Of a stretch of DNA of 64,000 nt, positions 1 through 11,539 are shown piece after piece (the stretch's first letter is position 1; each line of letters opens with the position of its first letter). The translations under genes and the position numbers were made by a program. The notes beneath the pieces were generated by a model. The model worked only from the letters and a program-made list of their open reading frames with translations. It was not told the DNA's origin and did not search any database. The stretch covers positions 310,001 through 374,000 of the forward strand of contig BLAL01000306.1 of NCBI GenBank assembly GCA_015698045.1, written 5' to 3'. Source of the DNA: Rhizophagus clarus. Lineage: Eukaryota > Glomeromycota > Glomeromycetes > Glomerales > Glomeraceae.

Positions 1-130
1 ACGTTTGAATATTTGAATGGATTCAGTTTACTTCACCGACAATTATTTCAACGAAAATCATTCCACCGAAATCACATAATGGTGTAGTTAGCCGAAAAAT
101 AATCAGCCGAAACGTGGTCCGGACCGGGCT
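1..130. repeat. Dispersed degenerate CCGAAA-type repeat, copy 1
   Basis: Several short imperfect units of the form CCGAAA or CGAAAAT follow one another (ACCGAAATCA, GCCGAAAAATAATC, GCCGAAACGTGG). Similar runs lie near 1815-1905, 10636-10770 and 13955-14165. No coding potential is visible. It reads as a decayed short-period repeat family, and the link between the four sites is by eye only. Confidence 0.4.
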
Positions 131-530
131 CAGGCGTAATCGCCGTGGAATTCCAGTGATTTACTGCGATTAAACCGGGTCCGGATGATCGGCAACCAGG
201 AATGCGGTTCCGAACCACACCAATATGATAATCACTTCGAATTTTAAGTGATCATTAATTTTGTAGTTAATATTTTTTTTATAGTGAAAATAACTGATAA
301 ATAACATAGCCACAATTATTAAAGTGAAATACAATTTTAAAATTATTATCATTTTATTAATATACACATAAAAGAAATATTATGTAATTTTGAATATACA
401 GTAAATTTATTTATTATTTGATTTTGAGACGATAAATTTTTTTCTAATAAAGATTAATATTCTAAGCTTTTTCAAATAAACTTTGCCCAAATCTTTTTCT
501 AATAAATACAATATTCTCAATTTTTTATTT

Positions 531-998
531 AATTCGTGATTCGCGTAAAAAGTAGAGAATTTAATTATTAAAAACCGGGGTTAAAGTTATATATAGTAGT
601 ATATATTAGCGCGGAATCTGAAGACCCGGCAAATTAAAGTACTAATTTTTAAATATAATGTAAAAACTAAAACCATTAGCATAAAATTATACTATTTGGC
701 TAACTTTTTACTAAAAGTCCGGCAAATTTTCAATCATTAGAAATAATTTTCCTATGAGCCCAAAAGTAAAAACCCATTATTCTCAACGTTAAAATAAGGC
801 TTTTTTTTCTTTTAAGCTCATAAGTATGTCATTTTTAGTGCTCAAAAAATTTACAATTTTATGCCAATAAACTTAATTTTTATATTATATTTTAACAATT
901 AGTACTTTGGTTTGCCGGTACGTCAAATTCCGCACTATTATATAATTAGCCCCGATTTTCAATATAGGACTCTCTACTTTATATACGGACCACGAATT
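531..998. mobile_element. Long-TIR foldback element (MITE-like)
   Basis: The two ends are long imperfect inverted repeats of about 130 bp. The left arm begins AATTCGTG at 531 and the right arm ends CACGAATT at 998. Reading the right strand backwards reproduces left-arm landmarks in the same order: AAGTAGAGA, a CGGGG core, GCGGAATCTGA versus GCGGAATTTGA, CCGGCAAA, and AAAGTACTAATT. About 200 bp of AT-rich sequence without an open frame separates the arms. This is the layout of a non-autonomous DNA transposon with long terminal inverted repeats; the superfamily is not identifiable here. No clear target-site duplication was seen. Confidence 0.75.
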
Positions 999-1204
999 AA
1001 TTAATTATAACGATAAGCAGTATTATGGGTATTTATTGGTTTACCTTTACATGTATTATCATCCAAATTGTACATAATAAAATGTAACTGATGTAATTTT
1101 TTCAATAAACATTCAAATAAATTCTTAATGTATATAACATTTAAAAAATTAATAAAAAATACAAAAAGAATAACAAATTATTTTATCGTAAAATGTAATT
1201 TATT

Positions 1205-1815
1205 TATCATTTGTCAGCAATGATGGAATTGGACAATGTCCAATTGAAAAATATTTGGACAATTGGAATTGGACTAATTGGAAACGTCCACTCCAAGTCC
1301 AAATGTATTTGGACACTAATGGAATCTTGGAATAAGTCCACTTTGTCCAATATCTTTTTGGATTATGTCCAATTATTCATAGTCCAATTAATATCAAATT
1401 TTAATTACAGTAAACGTATATCATTTGCATGATTGCATGATTGATCATCAAGTTTTACCGCATAGTAACTTGTAAATAACATTATTGATCCGCATATAAT
1501 AGTTCTTGAATAAAAAGAAAATAAAGTGACAAATATGCTTTATGTCGTACTTGTACGGTATGGATTCATATGTAATTAGTATTATATGTCTAAATCATAA
1601 TAGCACATAACAAAAAAATAATAAATATCAAAATAATGAATGTTACTATGATGTTTAAATAAATTTGAGTTAAATCATTTAACATAAATCAAAAACGATC
1701 GGAACTGAATGTAGGTCCAATAGTCCAATTAAATTTGGACTTGGAATGGACAAAGTCCATTAATCCAATAGTCCAATTGTCCAATTGTCCATTAGTCCAA
1801 AAGGCCATCACTGAT
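1205..1815. repeat. Inverted clusters of TTGGAC/GTCCAA repeats
   Basis: Two clusters (about 1226-1395 and 1711-1802) are built from TTGGAC, AATTGGAC and GTCCAAAT words. The second, read on the opposite strand, matches the first in order: ATTGGACTA, TCCATTCCAAGTCCAAAT versus TCCACTCCAAGTCCAAAT, then TTGGAC. About 300 bp lie between them. This fits the subterminal repeats of a non-autonomous hAT-like transposon; related words recur at 19771-20150. Short open frames across it are consequences of the repeat and not taken as genes. Confidence 0.55.
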
Positions 1816-1905
1816 TGTGTCGGTGAAATAACCATCGGTAAAACAGTTATCACTGTCGATAATTGATTGTCGTTGAAATGGTTTTCGGCGAAATAAATGC
1901 GTCCC
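1815..1905. repeat. Dispersed degenerate CGGCGAAAT repeat, copy 2
   Basis: Units such as GTCGGTGAAATAA, ATCGGTAAAACA, TCGTTGAAATGG and TTCGGCGAAATAAA follow each other. It is the same style of repeat as at 1-130, 10636-10770 and 13955-14165. Confidence 0.45.
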
Positions 1906-3540
1906 ATTTGAACGATATCTGCAATCTGTCATAATTTAATTTTGAATAAATCTTTTACGTTTCAAAATATTGTTGTAAATTTTAGCATTCTCGTGATGGT
2001 TTAAAGTTTTATATAGTGTGAAACTGTGCCACAGAATATTTATGACCAAAATTTTAGATAATTAAAACCATGACCATACGATATTATGATTTTGTACTAA
2101 ATTACCACAATACTTCTATCTTACGTGTAGTCCGAAATCCCGAAACTCGAAATCCATCCTAAATCCCGAAATGACAAAATTTTAAATTTAATGATTTGAA
2201 AATAAAAGAATGTGACATGATGATTTTCAGAAAATACAAAATGTTGTGATTTTCATAAAAACACCATTCGCCATTAAAAAAATAAAACTCATAGACTTTG
2301 TGGCGCAGTAATTTGATAAACTGGTGAATTTACCACCGTTTAAAATTAAATTTTGCGACAGAGCATTTTTATAACATACTGTAATTTTAATTTTAGGATA
2401 ATATCAGGAAAGATTAATCAATCATATTTATTCGGCTAGTTAAATTTTAACCAAAATGGAATGATATTCTCTAGTTAAATTTCAGTTAAAAATTTGGGTA
2501 TTCGTTTCGTTATCAAAATTGTAAAAGTAGATCATAATTTTTTAAAAATTTCAAATCGTCATATATACCAGAATTAATTAAAATCCGAATTTACACTCTG
2601 AACCCAGAAAGAATTTGGGTCATTGTTCATTAGCTCGTGGTATTAGTTGTTAATGCTATACATATGTGAGAGTTGCTTTGCATTGCATTACACTATTAAT
2701 GTCGTCAAAAAATGAATTGATAATGCGGAAGTAAATGAATATATTATTATTATTACAATATACCGTTAAGTTCACGCAAAAATACATACCATTTTTTTTT
2801 TAATCGTTTTGAAGAGTCCAGCTAGTAAAAACCTAAAGATTAAAAAAAGAGAGAGAGAGAAGTTAAAGAATAATCAAAATGGACCAAAATTGTAAAAAAG
2901 GTTCATCAACGGCTGATCTTTGAGAAGCATGTACTATGATGTATGTCAGCAATCAGACATGGAATATATTTGATAGTTAATGGAATGGTATTTCGATTCT
3001 ATATTACGTGTTATGAACAAATTACGACGCACGTCTTAAAGAAAAAAATATTTTTTTTTTTTTCTTTGAACCTAATAATCCTTATGACGAAAAAATTTTT
3101 TCCTAACTTTAAATATAATTATTCTTATGGATAATTGTCTATAATGTGTAATAAATTGTAAGCCAGGCTTATTTGTTACAATTCACATTACCATTATTTC
3201 TTATGCTGGGTATGCTTGTAATTTTTTAATACCAAAAACTTTTTTCTTAAGAATTATAATAAGAATGTATATGCAAAGCAATATTAGTATATATCATATT
3301 ATCACGTCTAAAAGCTTGTATTAAGATGATGACTCGCGACTTTATTATAAGATATAGTGAGAATGACGAGAATTCGAAAAAATATTCTTTTGAGTAAAAA
3401 AAAAAAAAAAAATACACTGCATCAAGATCAAAATGAAAAAAGTTTTAAATTTAAACCTTAAAAAACTTATTAAGCGGAATAATCTTTATTAGTTTAATAC
3501 TTAAGATAATATATAAATTTATATGACTTAAATTGGCGTG
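1906..3540. other. Intergenic, no gene recognised
   Basis: AT-rich sequence with homopolymer runs (for example near 2790, 3050 and 3395) and a short GA run near 2847-2858. A 63-codon open frame at 2943-3134 is low-complexity and has no recognisable features. I see no supported gene. Confidence 0.5.
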
Positions 3541-3809
3541 TATACTCTGTACTGTACATAGCTAACAAAACGAACGGCACTATATGTGACTTTTCGAAAA
3601 CTAAACGAATAATATGAACCGAACGACTCGAAAGTAAACGGACGGAAAGGAGTGTATAAATATACTCTGTACATGTTAATGTATTCTTCGAAAACGGAAA
3701 GGAATGTATATATAGTTAAATATTCTGTACATTATATAATATATTATAAACGGAAAGGAGTGTAGAAAGTTAAGACGGATAGTTAAATTTAGTGTCATAT
3801 ACTCTGTAC
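3541..3809. repeat. Repeated ATACTCTGTAC motif downstream of HMG gene
   Basis: The word ATACTCTGTAC occurs at about 3542, 3662 and 3799, with a variant ATTCTGTAC near 3722, interleaved with a GGAAAGGA(G/A)TGTA unit. The block lies just past the stop of the minus-strand HMG gene at 3862-4320. The same word occurs at 7115-7125, just past the stop of the second minus-strand HMG gene. It may be a shared 3' UTR or downstream element inherited with the gene copies; that role is inference. Confidence 0.5.
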
Positions 3810-3861
3810 TTAATGTATTCTTTTCGGTGGAATGTATAAAAAGAATGTTGTTTGAGAAATT

Positions 3862-4320
3862 TTACTCATAATTAACATAAGTATTGAAAATTTTGTTATA
3901 TTCTGCATCATCTGATGACGCAGCATTGGACATAATGTCTCTCTTCATAGTTGAATCATCAACTATAATGCACAATTGACTTTCTTCGATCGGCTTAGAA
4001 CTATTGCCATTTATACCGACATCATGGGCATCATGTATTCCTTTAAAATCTTTGAGGATCCTCCTCCTGTTCGCAAATTTAGTAAATTCATTCTTTATAT
4101 TATCCGGGAGGGAGTTCCAAACCATCCCCGTTTCTCTAATGTCTGCGTTAAATAATCTTCTATATAAATTGGAAAAACTTATATAGCAATTCTGGTCTCG
4201 TTTAGTAGAAGATTTCGATTTCCTTTCTCTTTTTGAACATGATGTCTTTTGTTTCTTAGGGGATTTTGATTTACTTTGAGATCTTTTTGAACATGATGTC
4301 GTCTTTGTGCGATTAGTCAT
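3862..4320 (-). CDS. Divergent HMG-box-like protein
   Basis: A single-exon frame of 152 codons starting at ATG 4320. The first 45 residues are rich in Lys, Ser, Arg and Thr and contain a repeated TSCSKR word, a likely nuclear-localisation and DNA-contact tail. Residues about 46-95 resemble a worn HMG box: an aromatic helix (YISFSNLYRRLF), a central Trp in GMVWNSLP, then DNIKNEFTKFANRRR. The usual PRPxNxFxLYR start is not kept. The C-terminal 50 residues are acidic and unrelated to the box. The family is known to be expanded in Glomeromycotina and acts as nuclear DNA-binding proteins. It shares orientation and a downstream repeat with the HMG gene at 7161-7547. It could be a pseudogene, but the frame is intact. 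Confidence 0.6.
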   Translation of the reverse strand: MTNRTKTTSCSKRSQSKSKSPKKQKTSCSKRERKSKSSTKRDQNCYISFSNLYRRLFNADIRETGMVWNSLPDNIKNEFTKFANRRRILKDFKGIHDAHDVGINGNSSKPIEESQLCIIVDDSTMKRDIMSNAASSDDAEYNKIFNTYVNYE

Positions 4321-7160
4321 TATGAGTAAAAAATCTGCAGAGCAAAAGAGCAGAAATTGAGGTGTTTTATAGACATTTTTTTCTTATAAAAATGTAAAGC
4401 ATTCTTTCTCCGAGAAATAAATTTTATTGTTGCGTCAGTATGCGTAAAAATAAAAGTTTTTTTTATGTTTCATTATAGTCATTGACTCAAATTGGTACAA
4501 CTAAATATTATCACAAAAGAAAATGGAATAATAAATTAAGTTAATTAAAGAATCTAAACCAAAACAAGTTTTAAAATTGAAATACGTTAAAAAGTGCATC
4601 GTAATTGAAAATATAAACTTATTGATTAAAATAAAATGCGTGCGCCTCATACGTTGAAAAAAAAAAGAAAAAAAAATTTTTTTTTGAATAATAGAATTTA
4701 CGTAATCCTATTATTTTTAAATCAAAGGAATATAGTTATAAAAAGAAATCAATAAGTTTTATAAAAGATTAAATATGTAGCAGTATAACAATTTAGATAT
4801 TAAATCGGGAAAGCTATAACTGATCCATCTCAAAAATGGAAGCACAAAAAGGTTTCACATATCACGTGAAGAATCAATTCAATGAATTATTAACACACCA
4901 CCTTCTTTTTTTTATTATAATAATTTTAAATTTCATGATTTATCAATTTCAAACATACGCCAAAAAAGGTGGTTTTTTATTAGCTAAGTGATTACATGCT
5001 TTATTACTTTGTTATATTATTTTAGTTATATTATTTTATTGTAACACTACAAAAGAAAATTGATAGCATACATACTAATACATAAACTAATCAATTTTTG
5101 CGGCCCGATTGCTAGTTAATTATAAATTATGCTTATTGACATTCATGTATGTGCGACTACATCAGTTTTTGCCGAAATCCGATAAGGCGAACGGGTTACG
5201 GTACCCAATTCAAAATAAAGAATCCAATTTTGAATGCATTCAATATATTTCATTGTTTTGCCAAAGCCAATGACAAATTTAATTTGGTATAAGTCAAACA
5301 GATCTTTTGTCAAGGTACTGATATTTCATTATATTTTACATAAAAGTTAGTCAGCTCACTCAGCTGATGCATTCGTGATCAAATTAACAAAAGCGAATGG
5401 AAAAAAAAAACATATTCACCGTGAATACTTACATCATTACAATCTAATTTAGAAAATGTTAATCATATTTGGTATATAGAACTAATTTTTTTTTTTTCAT
5501 TTTATTGTATGAAAAAGAATCTGATAATGTGATAATGTAAAAAAAAAGAGTCTAGCCTAAAACAAGGATGACAAGCCTAAATTTTGATTGGCTACTGAAT
5601 GAATTAGGATCTGATGATCATAACAGATAAAAATAGTTTTTCGTCTTATCATTTATCGTACTACCGTTCATTTAAATTCAACGTAATTATTATCTTATGT
5701 CAGAAAATTTCGAGAAATATTCGTAATCCGTCACGTTTTGCATCAAAATTATTTCATAAGTACTATTAAAGAAAATAAATAAGTTATTAGGCTGGACAAA
5801 TATCGTGACCCCTTAGTTTTAAAGAAGTAAAAATTTTATCACGTGACTTATATAATCGTAACGAATGTTTCTTTATCTTTTTTTACCAACAGCACGGCAT
5901 ATACTATACATTATTTTTTCTTACCACTTTTTTTTTGCTTGAAAACTTCATCTGCATTAACTATCGGATTTATCACACTCATCTTCCACACTGAAAACAA
6001 ATTTCTTCAAATAAATCACTTCTTTTTACCTTTTAAAATTTCTGAATTTTATAGTTGATGTTTATCACCCCATCTTTGATCAAAAGAATCACCACAAGTA
6101 AATTGAATAGTATCCAGATACCTTCCAACTTCAAATGTATGTTTGTTATATAATTATACAAAATAAAAATAAATAATATATATATATATATAAAAATATA
6201 TGTGTAAAAAAAACCGGGTGACCGTGTCAATTTTAAAACTTTATGTCACGAGAATATAAAAATTTTTTTACCATCAAAATTTTTAGATTATTTCATGAAA
6301 CTTAAAATATTGAAATGATTTGATCTTTTTAGGATACTAGAATAAGACCTTTCAAGTTTGATTATTAAATTTTTGGAAAATGAATGCGAAAAAGTGATAC
6401 TATAATTAATGTACTATAATATTTTATATTATGAAATATGATTTAAACCGTTTAAAAGTAGGACTATAAATTTCCTTGTATTTGGTAATGAAACTTATCA
6501 ACTTTTTTTACTATATCATATCAAAAAATTTATAGAAAAATATTAATAAAATTTGTGAAAACCAATTAACATCTTATTTTATCTCAATTCGCGAAATAAA
6601 TTGTATATGTTTCTGTATAGTTTACGTGAATCCAGATATTTTATTAAGAAATAATGCGAATTTATGTCGTCGCTAGGTATTTGAAAAATATTGGAACTAT
6701 TCAGTAGGTTTCTACGAATTTCCATAATATGTGATATGGATTTCCTCATAGATCTTGTACGTAAGTAAATCTCGTTATTTCATTCACAAATAAAGCCTGT
6801 AATTAATCAAAATTTTAACATCAACAATATTAAATCAACATTTTTAACATTTTTGATACATTTATTGACTTTCAAAAGCATTCAGATATCATATGCGTGT
6901 CAGACAACTGAAAGTAATAGTCATGAACAACAAATTATAAATTTTTTACTGATGAATAAATTATTTTAGCATAATTTTCGATCCTTAACCATAATTTTCG
7001 ATTTATTTTTTATATTTTAATCATAATTTTGATCAATTACATAATTTTTTTTAAAAAAAAGAGAAGAAGAAGATAAATAAAATAAAATGCTTAATATATA
7101 TAATTTAAAAGTTCATACTCTGTACAGTATCATAGTATACACGACATAATGTTAAAATTC
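4321..7160. other. Intergenic, no gene recognised
   Basis: Nearly 3 kb of AT-rich sequence. Short frames at 5843-6058 and 6033-6230 are hydrophobic or low-complexity products of AT-rich DNA. A TA run lies at about 6177-6190. I see no RNA gene, repeat boundary or conserved motif that I can support, apart from the ATACTCTGTAC word at 7115. Confidence 0.5.
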
Positions 7161-7547
7161 TTAATTTCCATAATATTTCCCATAATCGAAGAATTTCTCT
7201 TCGGGACTCAAATCGTGGGAAGCGCTCCGATCGGAAAAAAGGATCGTTGATGATTCATTATTATCTTTACCGGGAGATAATATTGAAGTTCCGATTCCAA
7301 AAATTGGTCTCTGCTTCAAAGTTCGATCATCTGCGGCATACTTCTTGTAATCGTTTCGTTCTTCCTCAGAAAGCGCGTGCCATCTTGCGGCCGCCACTTT
7401 CATACGTTCCTGTGGCGTAAGGTTTGGATATTCTGATTTTAATTCATTTTTTAAAAATTTGAAAAAGAAGGAAAACGAATTGGGAGAACTTTTTAAAGAA
7501 CGCGGAAGACGAATTTTTCGTGGACGATTTGAGTTTTTTGTCATCAT
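7161..7547 (-). CDS. HMG-box protein
   Basis: A 128-residue single-exon protein. I start it at the first of two adjacent ATG codons (7547), preceded on the mRNA strand by GTGGAGGTT. A basic N-terminus (RPRKIRLPRSLK) is followed by an HMG box at about residues 24-78: PNSFSFFFKFLKNELKSEYP, then TPQERMKVAAARWHALSEEE and RNDYKKYAADDR. This carries the aromatic first helix, the Trp of helix 2 and the Tyr of helix 3 in the expected spacing. The C-terminal 50 residues are Ser/Asp-rich with no domain. Its predicted role is nuclear DNA binding, with unknown targets. It is the better preserved of the two minus-strand HMG genes here. Confidence 0.8.
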   Translation of the reverse strand: MMTKNSNRPRKIRLPRSLKSSPNSFSFFFKFLKNELKSEYPNLTPQERMKVAAARWHALSEEERNDYKKYAADDRTLKQRPIFGIGTSILSPGKDNNESSTILFSDRSASHDLSPEEKFFDYGKYYGN

Positions 7548-10009
7548 AACCTCCACAAAGAAAAAATTGAATCAAAATCTTTGCTATTTTATAGTCATAT
7601 TTACATTATTAATTCGTGAAAAGAGTATAGTTTCATAGAAAAAAAAAAAAATCGGTAGCACTTTGCGCCAATAGGCATCAAAAATTCCATTGTTTCATTA
7701 TGATACAATCAAATTAATTACAAAAGAAAATAGATCATTAATTACTGAAAAAGAAGTTTTTTACCCGAAGTCAGCAGTAAGCAATAACGTATCAAAGATG
7801 TATTCATGATTAATAAATTCGCCAAATAAGAATAATAATAAGTGAATGCAGAATGATTATTCGATGGTCAACTCTGGTTTAAAAAAAAATTTATCAATCA
7901 ATCTTTTTACATTTTTACATATCGATCTAATTTTAGAAGATATAAACTATATTTGTAGAGATATTATTATTTCTTTACAATAAAATGTATGACATATTAT
8001 ACAAAAAAAAAATCTGTACTTCAAATTTTTTTCAAAGGAATATAGTTAAATTAATGAGACTTATTGTAACTTGTGTAAATAAAATTACTAAGATAAGAAA
8101 CACACACATTAAATTTCGATTAGTAATATGTAATTTAATAATTTATATAAGTAATGACTGGTACTTTTTTCAATGAAATTTATTTAGGAGGTTGAAAGTA
8201 TTAAGTGATCGTAGATCCGATTATCCAGGAAAGGAAAGCCATTTCTTAAAAAATATTACACAGAGTAAAATATTCTTTCCTTCCATTTAAGGAATAGATA
8301 CCGATCGACATGACGCGCCTTACGATTCAAAGCGCAAAAACATGTCACTTGTTGTTAAACAACAGGTCATTTTGTTATAAAATAATTCATAAAACAAAAA
8401 GTGACTTATTATAAAACAAAATGTCTTTATTATCTCATTTTTCATGTCGATCATATTATAATTTACGACTGTCCGGGTTTTAAATATATCACATCTTACT
8501 TTCTGACGCATAATTAAAATTAATAACAAATTTAATTTGCATAAAAAAAGTTATTTTTAAAAAAAATTATTTATGTTTTAAATTTAAAATATTTCAAAAA
8601 AAAAATGATTTGAACAAGATCTCAAACTAGAATCGAACTAGCCAAAGCACAGGTATGCCCTTACACCAGGATAAGATTTAAAATCGATAAAATCGATCCG
8701 GATAAATTAAAAAAAAAAAATAATCTTTGACAGGTCGTGAACATAAAGCCAAACGATGAGCGAGTTGTGGATAAGGTATTTGGGATGGTTACTGATGCAA
8801 GGGAATGGTACTTTGTAGGTGCACTTTAGATGGAGAGGAGAAGCGTTATCAGAATCCGTGTAATATGCAAATTATGGTGACGGTACGCAGGTGAGGTATA
8901 TCCTAAACCGTATTGTATATTTATATGGCTATGATATTTTACTTTTTATCTCTGTTAATTTTTATTCAATTGAAATATGTCAAAAACTTGCTATAAACCA
9001 TGGTTATGAATTGGCTCACACAGTCACATGTAGAGAAAAAAATAGTATAGAATAGCAGAAAGGAATCGTCCAAGCAATTTTAATGGTATATTTATTCTCA
9101 CTAAACACAGTTACTTCTTATGACAATAATAATTAAATTAATACTTAATTTGTAATAATCGGCTAGTAAAAGAGGCAGAGATAAGTGTATATACGGTAAT
9201 ATTTAATTAGTGGTTTTGAAATCTACAAGTTCTGGAGATAACTTAACTTCTATCAATATTGGAGATATAAGTTATTACTATTAGATGCGTCTTGATGAGA
9301 TGAATCCAATAAACCTTTTACAATCACTAGATGATTACATGTAGTTATTTTTGATGTTCTCGTGTATTCTTTAATGTTATTGGTTCATATACATCTAGAT
9401 GGTAGGTTATCATCAAATTCATTAAATTTTTTAATTGCAATTTTTTTTTTAAATCTAATAATTCGGTTCTTAGAAAAGTGTCTTTGAAAATTTTATCAGC
9501 CTTTTAGTAAAAAGATAATAATAACACCATAATATCATCACCTGAGTTGAGAAACTAGCTGATAACGGCTCTTTCGTATGATATGAAAGAAAGGCCCGTT
9601 GGTTTAAGATTCAATCAACGAGAACAATAAATAAGCGTATTTATATGCTTACTCTATAAAGTTAGGTATTACAGTATATTAATTTATATAATTGGTACTT
9701 TGCATTTTTACTAATTAAACTTTTATAATTTACCGGCGGATCAAGAATTAAGTTTTACACACAATGCATACTGAGACTGTTTTTTAAAAATGTTGCAACG
9801 GTAATACAAAGTAAATGCATATTTCTTTCTCACTTTCCAAGACTTCATAGAGTGCTCTTAATCTTTCTTGTTTTGTTTTATACTATGCTTCTTAGAAATA
9901 GTAACTTCAGTTGAAATAGCTTAGTTGGGTGAGTATAACTATATTTTTGAAATTTTTGATCTTAGTCAAAAATAATTTGTACCTCATTAACATTTTCAAA
10001 AATTTCTTC
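7548..10009. other. Intergenic, no gene recognised
   Basis: AT-rich sequence without a supportable gene. Small frames at 7985-8176 and 8320-8529 lack recognisable features. A short tRNA-like B-box stretch lies at 8629-8639 and is listed separately. Confidence 0.45.
8629..8639 (-). other. tRNA-like B-box relic
   Basis: On the minus strand AGTTCGATTCT resembles the polymerase III B box (GGTTCGANTCC), and CTAG words on both sides would form a T-arm. The minus-strand sequence upstream of it (CTGGTGTAAGGGC) faintly resembles a D-arm, but no acceptor stem or proper anticodon arm can be drawn. It is at best a decayed tRNA or SINE head. Confidence 0.2.
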
Positions 10010-10600
10010 CTTCTAGATGCCCAAAACTGTGGATCATGTATTTAGGTCCATTACCATCTTTCATGAGTTTACATATTTTAAATTCTCTTCTTTTTTTAAT
10101 AATTGTATGTACGATCATTTCAATAACTGAACGTCCCATGCCGGTTTCCCAATTGTGCTATATCCTGCGCATGATTAATAAATTGGTTCCTTTTTATGGT
10201 TCATCTGTAATTTTTCTAAGCATTTATCAGCAATATATTTTGATGCAAAGTAACGGATAGATGTTAATGTACAGTATGATAAAAATTTATCTATCTTTTC
10301 TTTGTTAGTATGTATATGAATAAGATTGTGATATTCATGGCCTGGAAGGGCGTTCACGTAATCGCATTTTGTAACAAAATTGATGTCTGACAAAATTTTG
10401 TCTGGAATTTAATATCTAAATTTTCCCAGAATTTTTGCCCGAAATACAGTACTATTTTTGTTATATGAATTCTTTTGTTATTAAATATTTTGATGTTTAT
10501 AACACGAATTATAAAGCTGTTAATAATATATGTAAGAACTTCTAGACCAAACAAATAAAGTTAGTCTTTCATCATTGACGTGATGAATCACGTGATCAGA
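10010..10600 (-). other. Possible decayed gene fragments
   Basis: Two overlapping minus-strand frames (10354-10554 and 10175-10393) encode non-repetitive, moderately complex peptides, including a stretch reading PGHEYHNLIHIHTNKEK. They are in different frames and lead into stops below 10175. I do not recognise a family. The composition is more gene-like than the surrounding sequence, so a decayed host gene or transposon is possible. Confidence 0.2.
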
Positions 10601-10635
10601 GTGTTTCTTTTAATCTTTGTAAATATGTCCACATG

Positions 10636-10770
10636 ACCCGCCCTACTAATAATCTAGTGTCCGAACTTTTCATTTCCCCGAAATTAATTTGCCGAAACGG
10701 TTTTGACAAAGTGAAATTTCACCAGAGTACCATTTCATCAAAGATTCATTTTGCCAAATGGATATTTCAT
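10636..10770. repeat. Dispersed degenerate GCCGAAAC repeat, copy 3
   Basis: Successive units such as TTTCCCCGAAATTA, TTTGCCGAAACGGT, AAGTGAAATTTCACC and TTTGCCAAATGGATATTTC form a run of short imperfect repeats, like those at 1-130, 1815-1905 and 13955-14165. The open frame crossing it is a by-product. Confidence 0.45.
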
Positions 10771-11035
10771 CATCGTATAATGAATATTTTAAAATATCTT
10801 TCTTTCAAAATATTATCACTTTAATATTCAAATAACTTATATTAATTGTTATATTATAAATAAATAAACAATTTTATTTTCCTGAGAAAATTTGTTCACA
10901 AAATGATGATTTTTAACTTGTAACGAAGTATTAGTTAATAGATAATAATAAAAAAAAAGGTATTATATATTTGATGAAGTCCGGATATGGGATACCTATT
11001 TGCCATACATCTTAGTCTCTTTAATTATTCTAATT

Positions 11036-11100
11036 TTCATTTATTTTATTTTATTTTATTTTATTTATTATTATTATTATTATTATTTTTTTTTTTTTTT
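11036..11100. repeat. TTTTA and TTA microsatellite
   Basis: About four TTTTA units are followed by TTA units and a T run. It is a simple low-complexity tract. Confidence 0.9.
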
Positions 11101-11539
11101 AAATGATGATCGAATAAATTTTCTTTCAATTATATAAAAAATTAACAAATGACCATTACAAGACTGAAGAAGATGTTTCATATAGATATAATTAAGAATT
11201 TCACAATAATACAATCATAAAAAATTTTACTGATGTGATCAATTAAGATTTTTTTTTTTTTTTTTTGTTGGACAAATCTGGTATTATAATATTATTGTTA
11301 CAACGATACAGATATTGCAAAGCCACAAGATTAATAAGCACTAAATACAGAAACAAATAATACGAATTAAAAATTTTTTTTTCTCGTATTAAAATATAAA
11401 AATCCATTTTTTATTTGAAAAAATTTCTACAACTGACAACATTCTCTTTCTTATTTTCTTACTTTGAGTGTAATATAATAAATTTTATACTCTTTGTAGT
11501 CACTAGAGTCCAAGGGATGATTAATAACAAATTCGCTAC

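Noticed and set aside
170-367. 65-codon minus-strand frame with a hydrophobic segment
   Set aside because: AT-rich hydrophobic translation without homology, next to repeats; likely chance.
1211-1432. 73-codon frame
   Set aside because: It lies wholly in the TTGGAC repeat cluster and only translates the repeat.
8580-8700. tRNA gene on the minus strand
   Set aside because: Only a B-box-like stretch and a possible T-arm are present; no acceptor stem or anticodon arm can be drawn.
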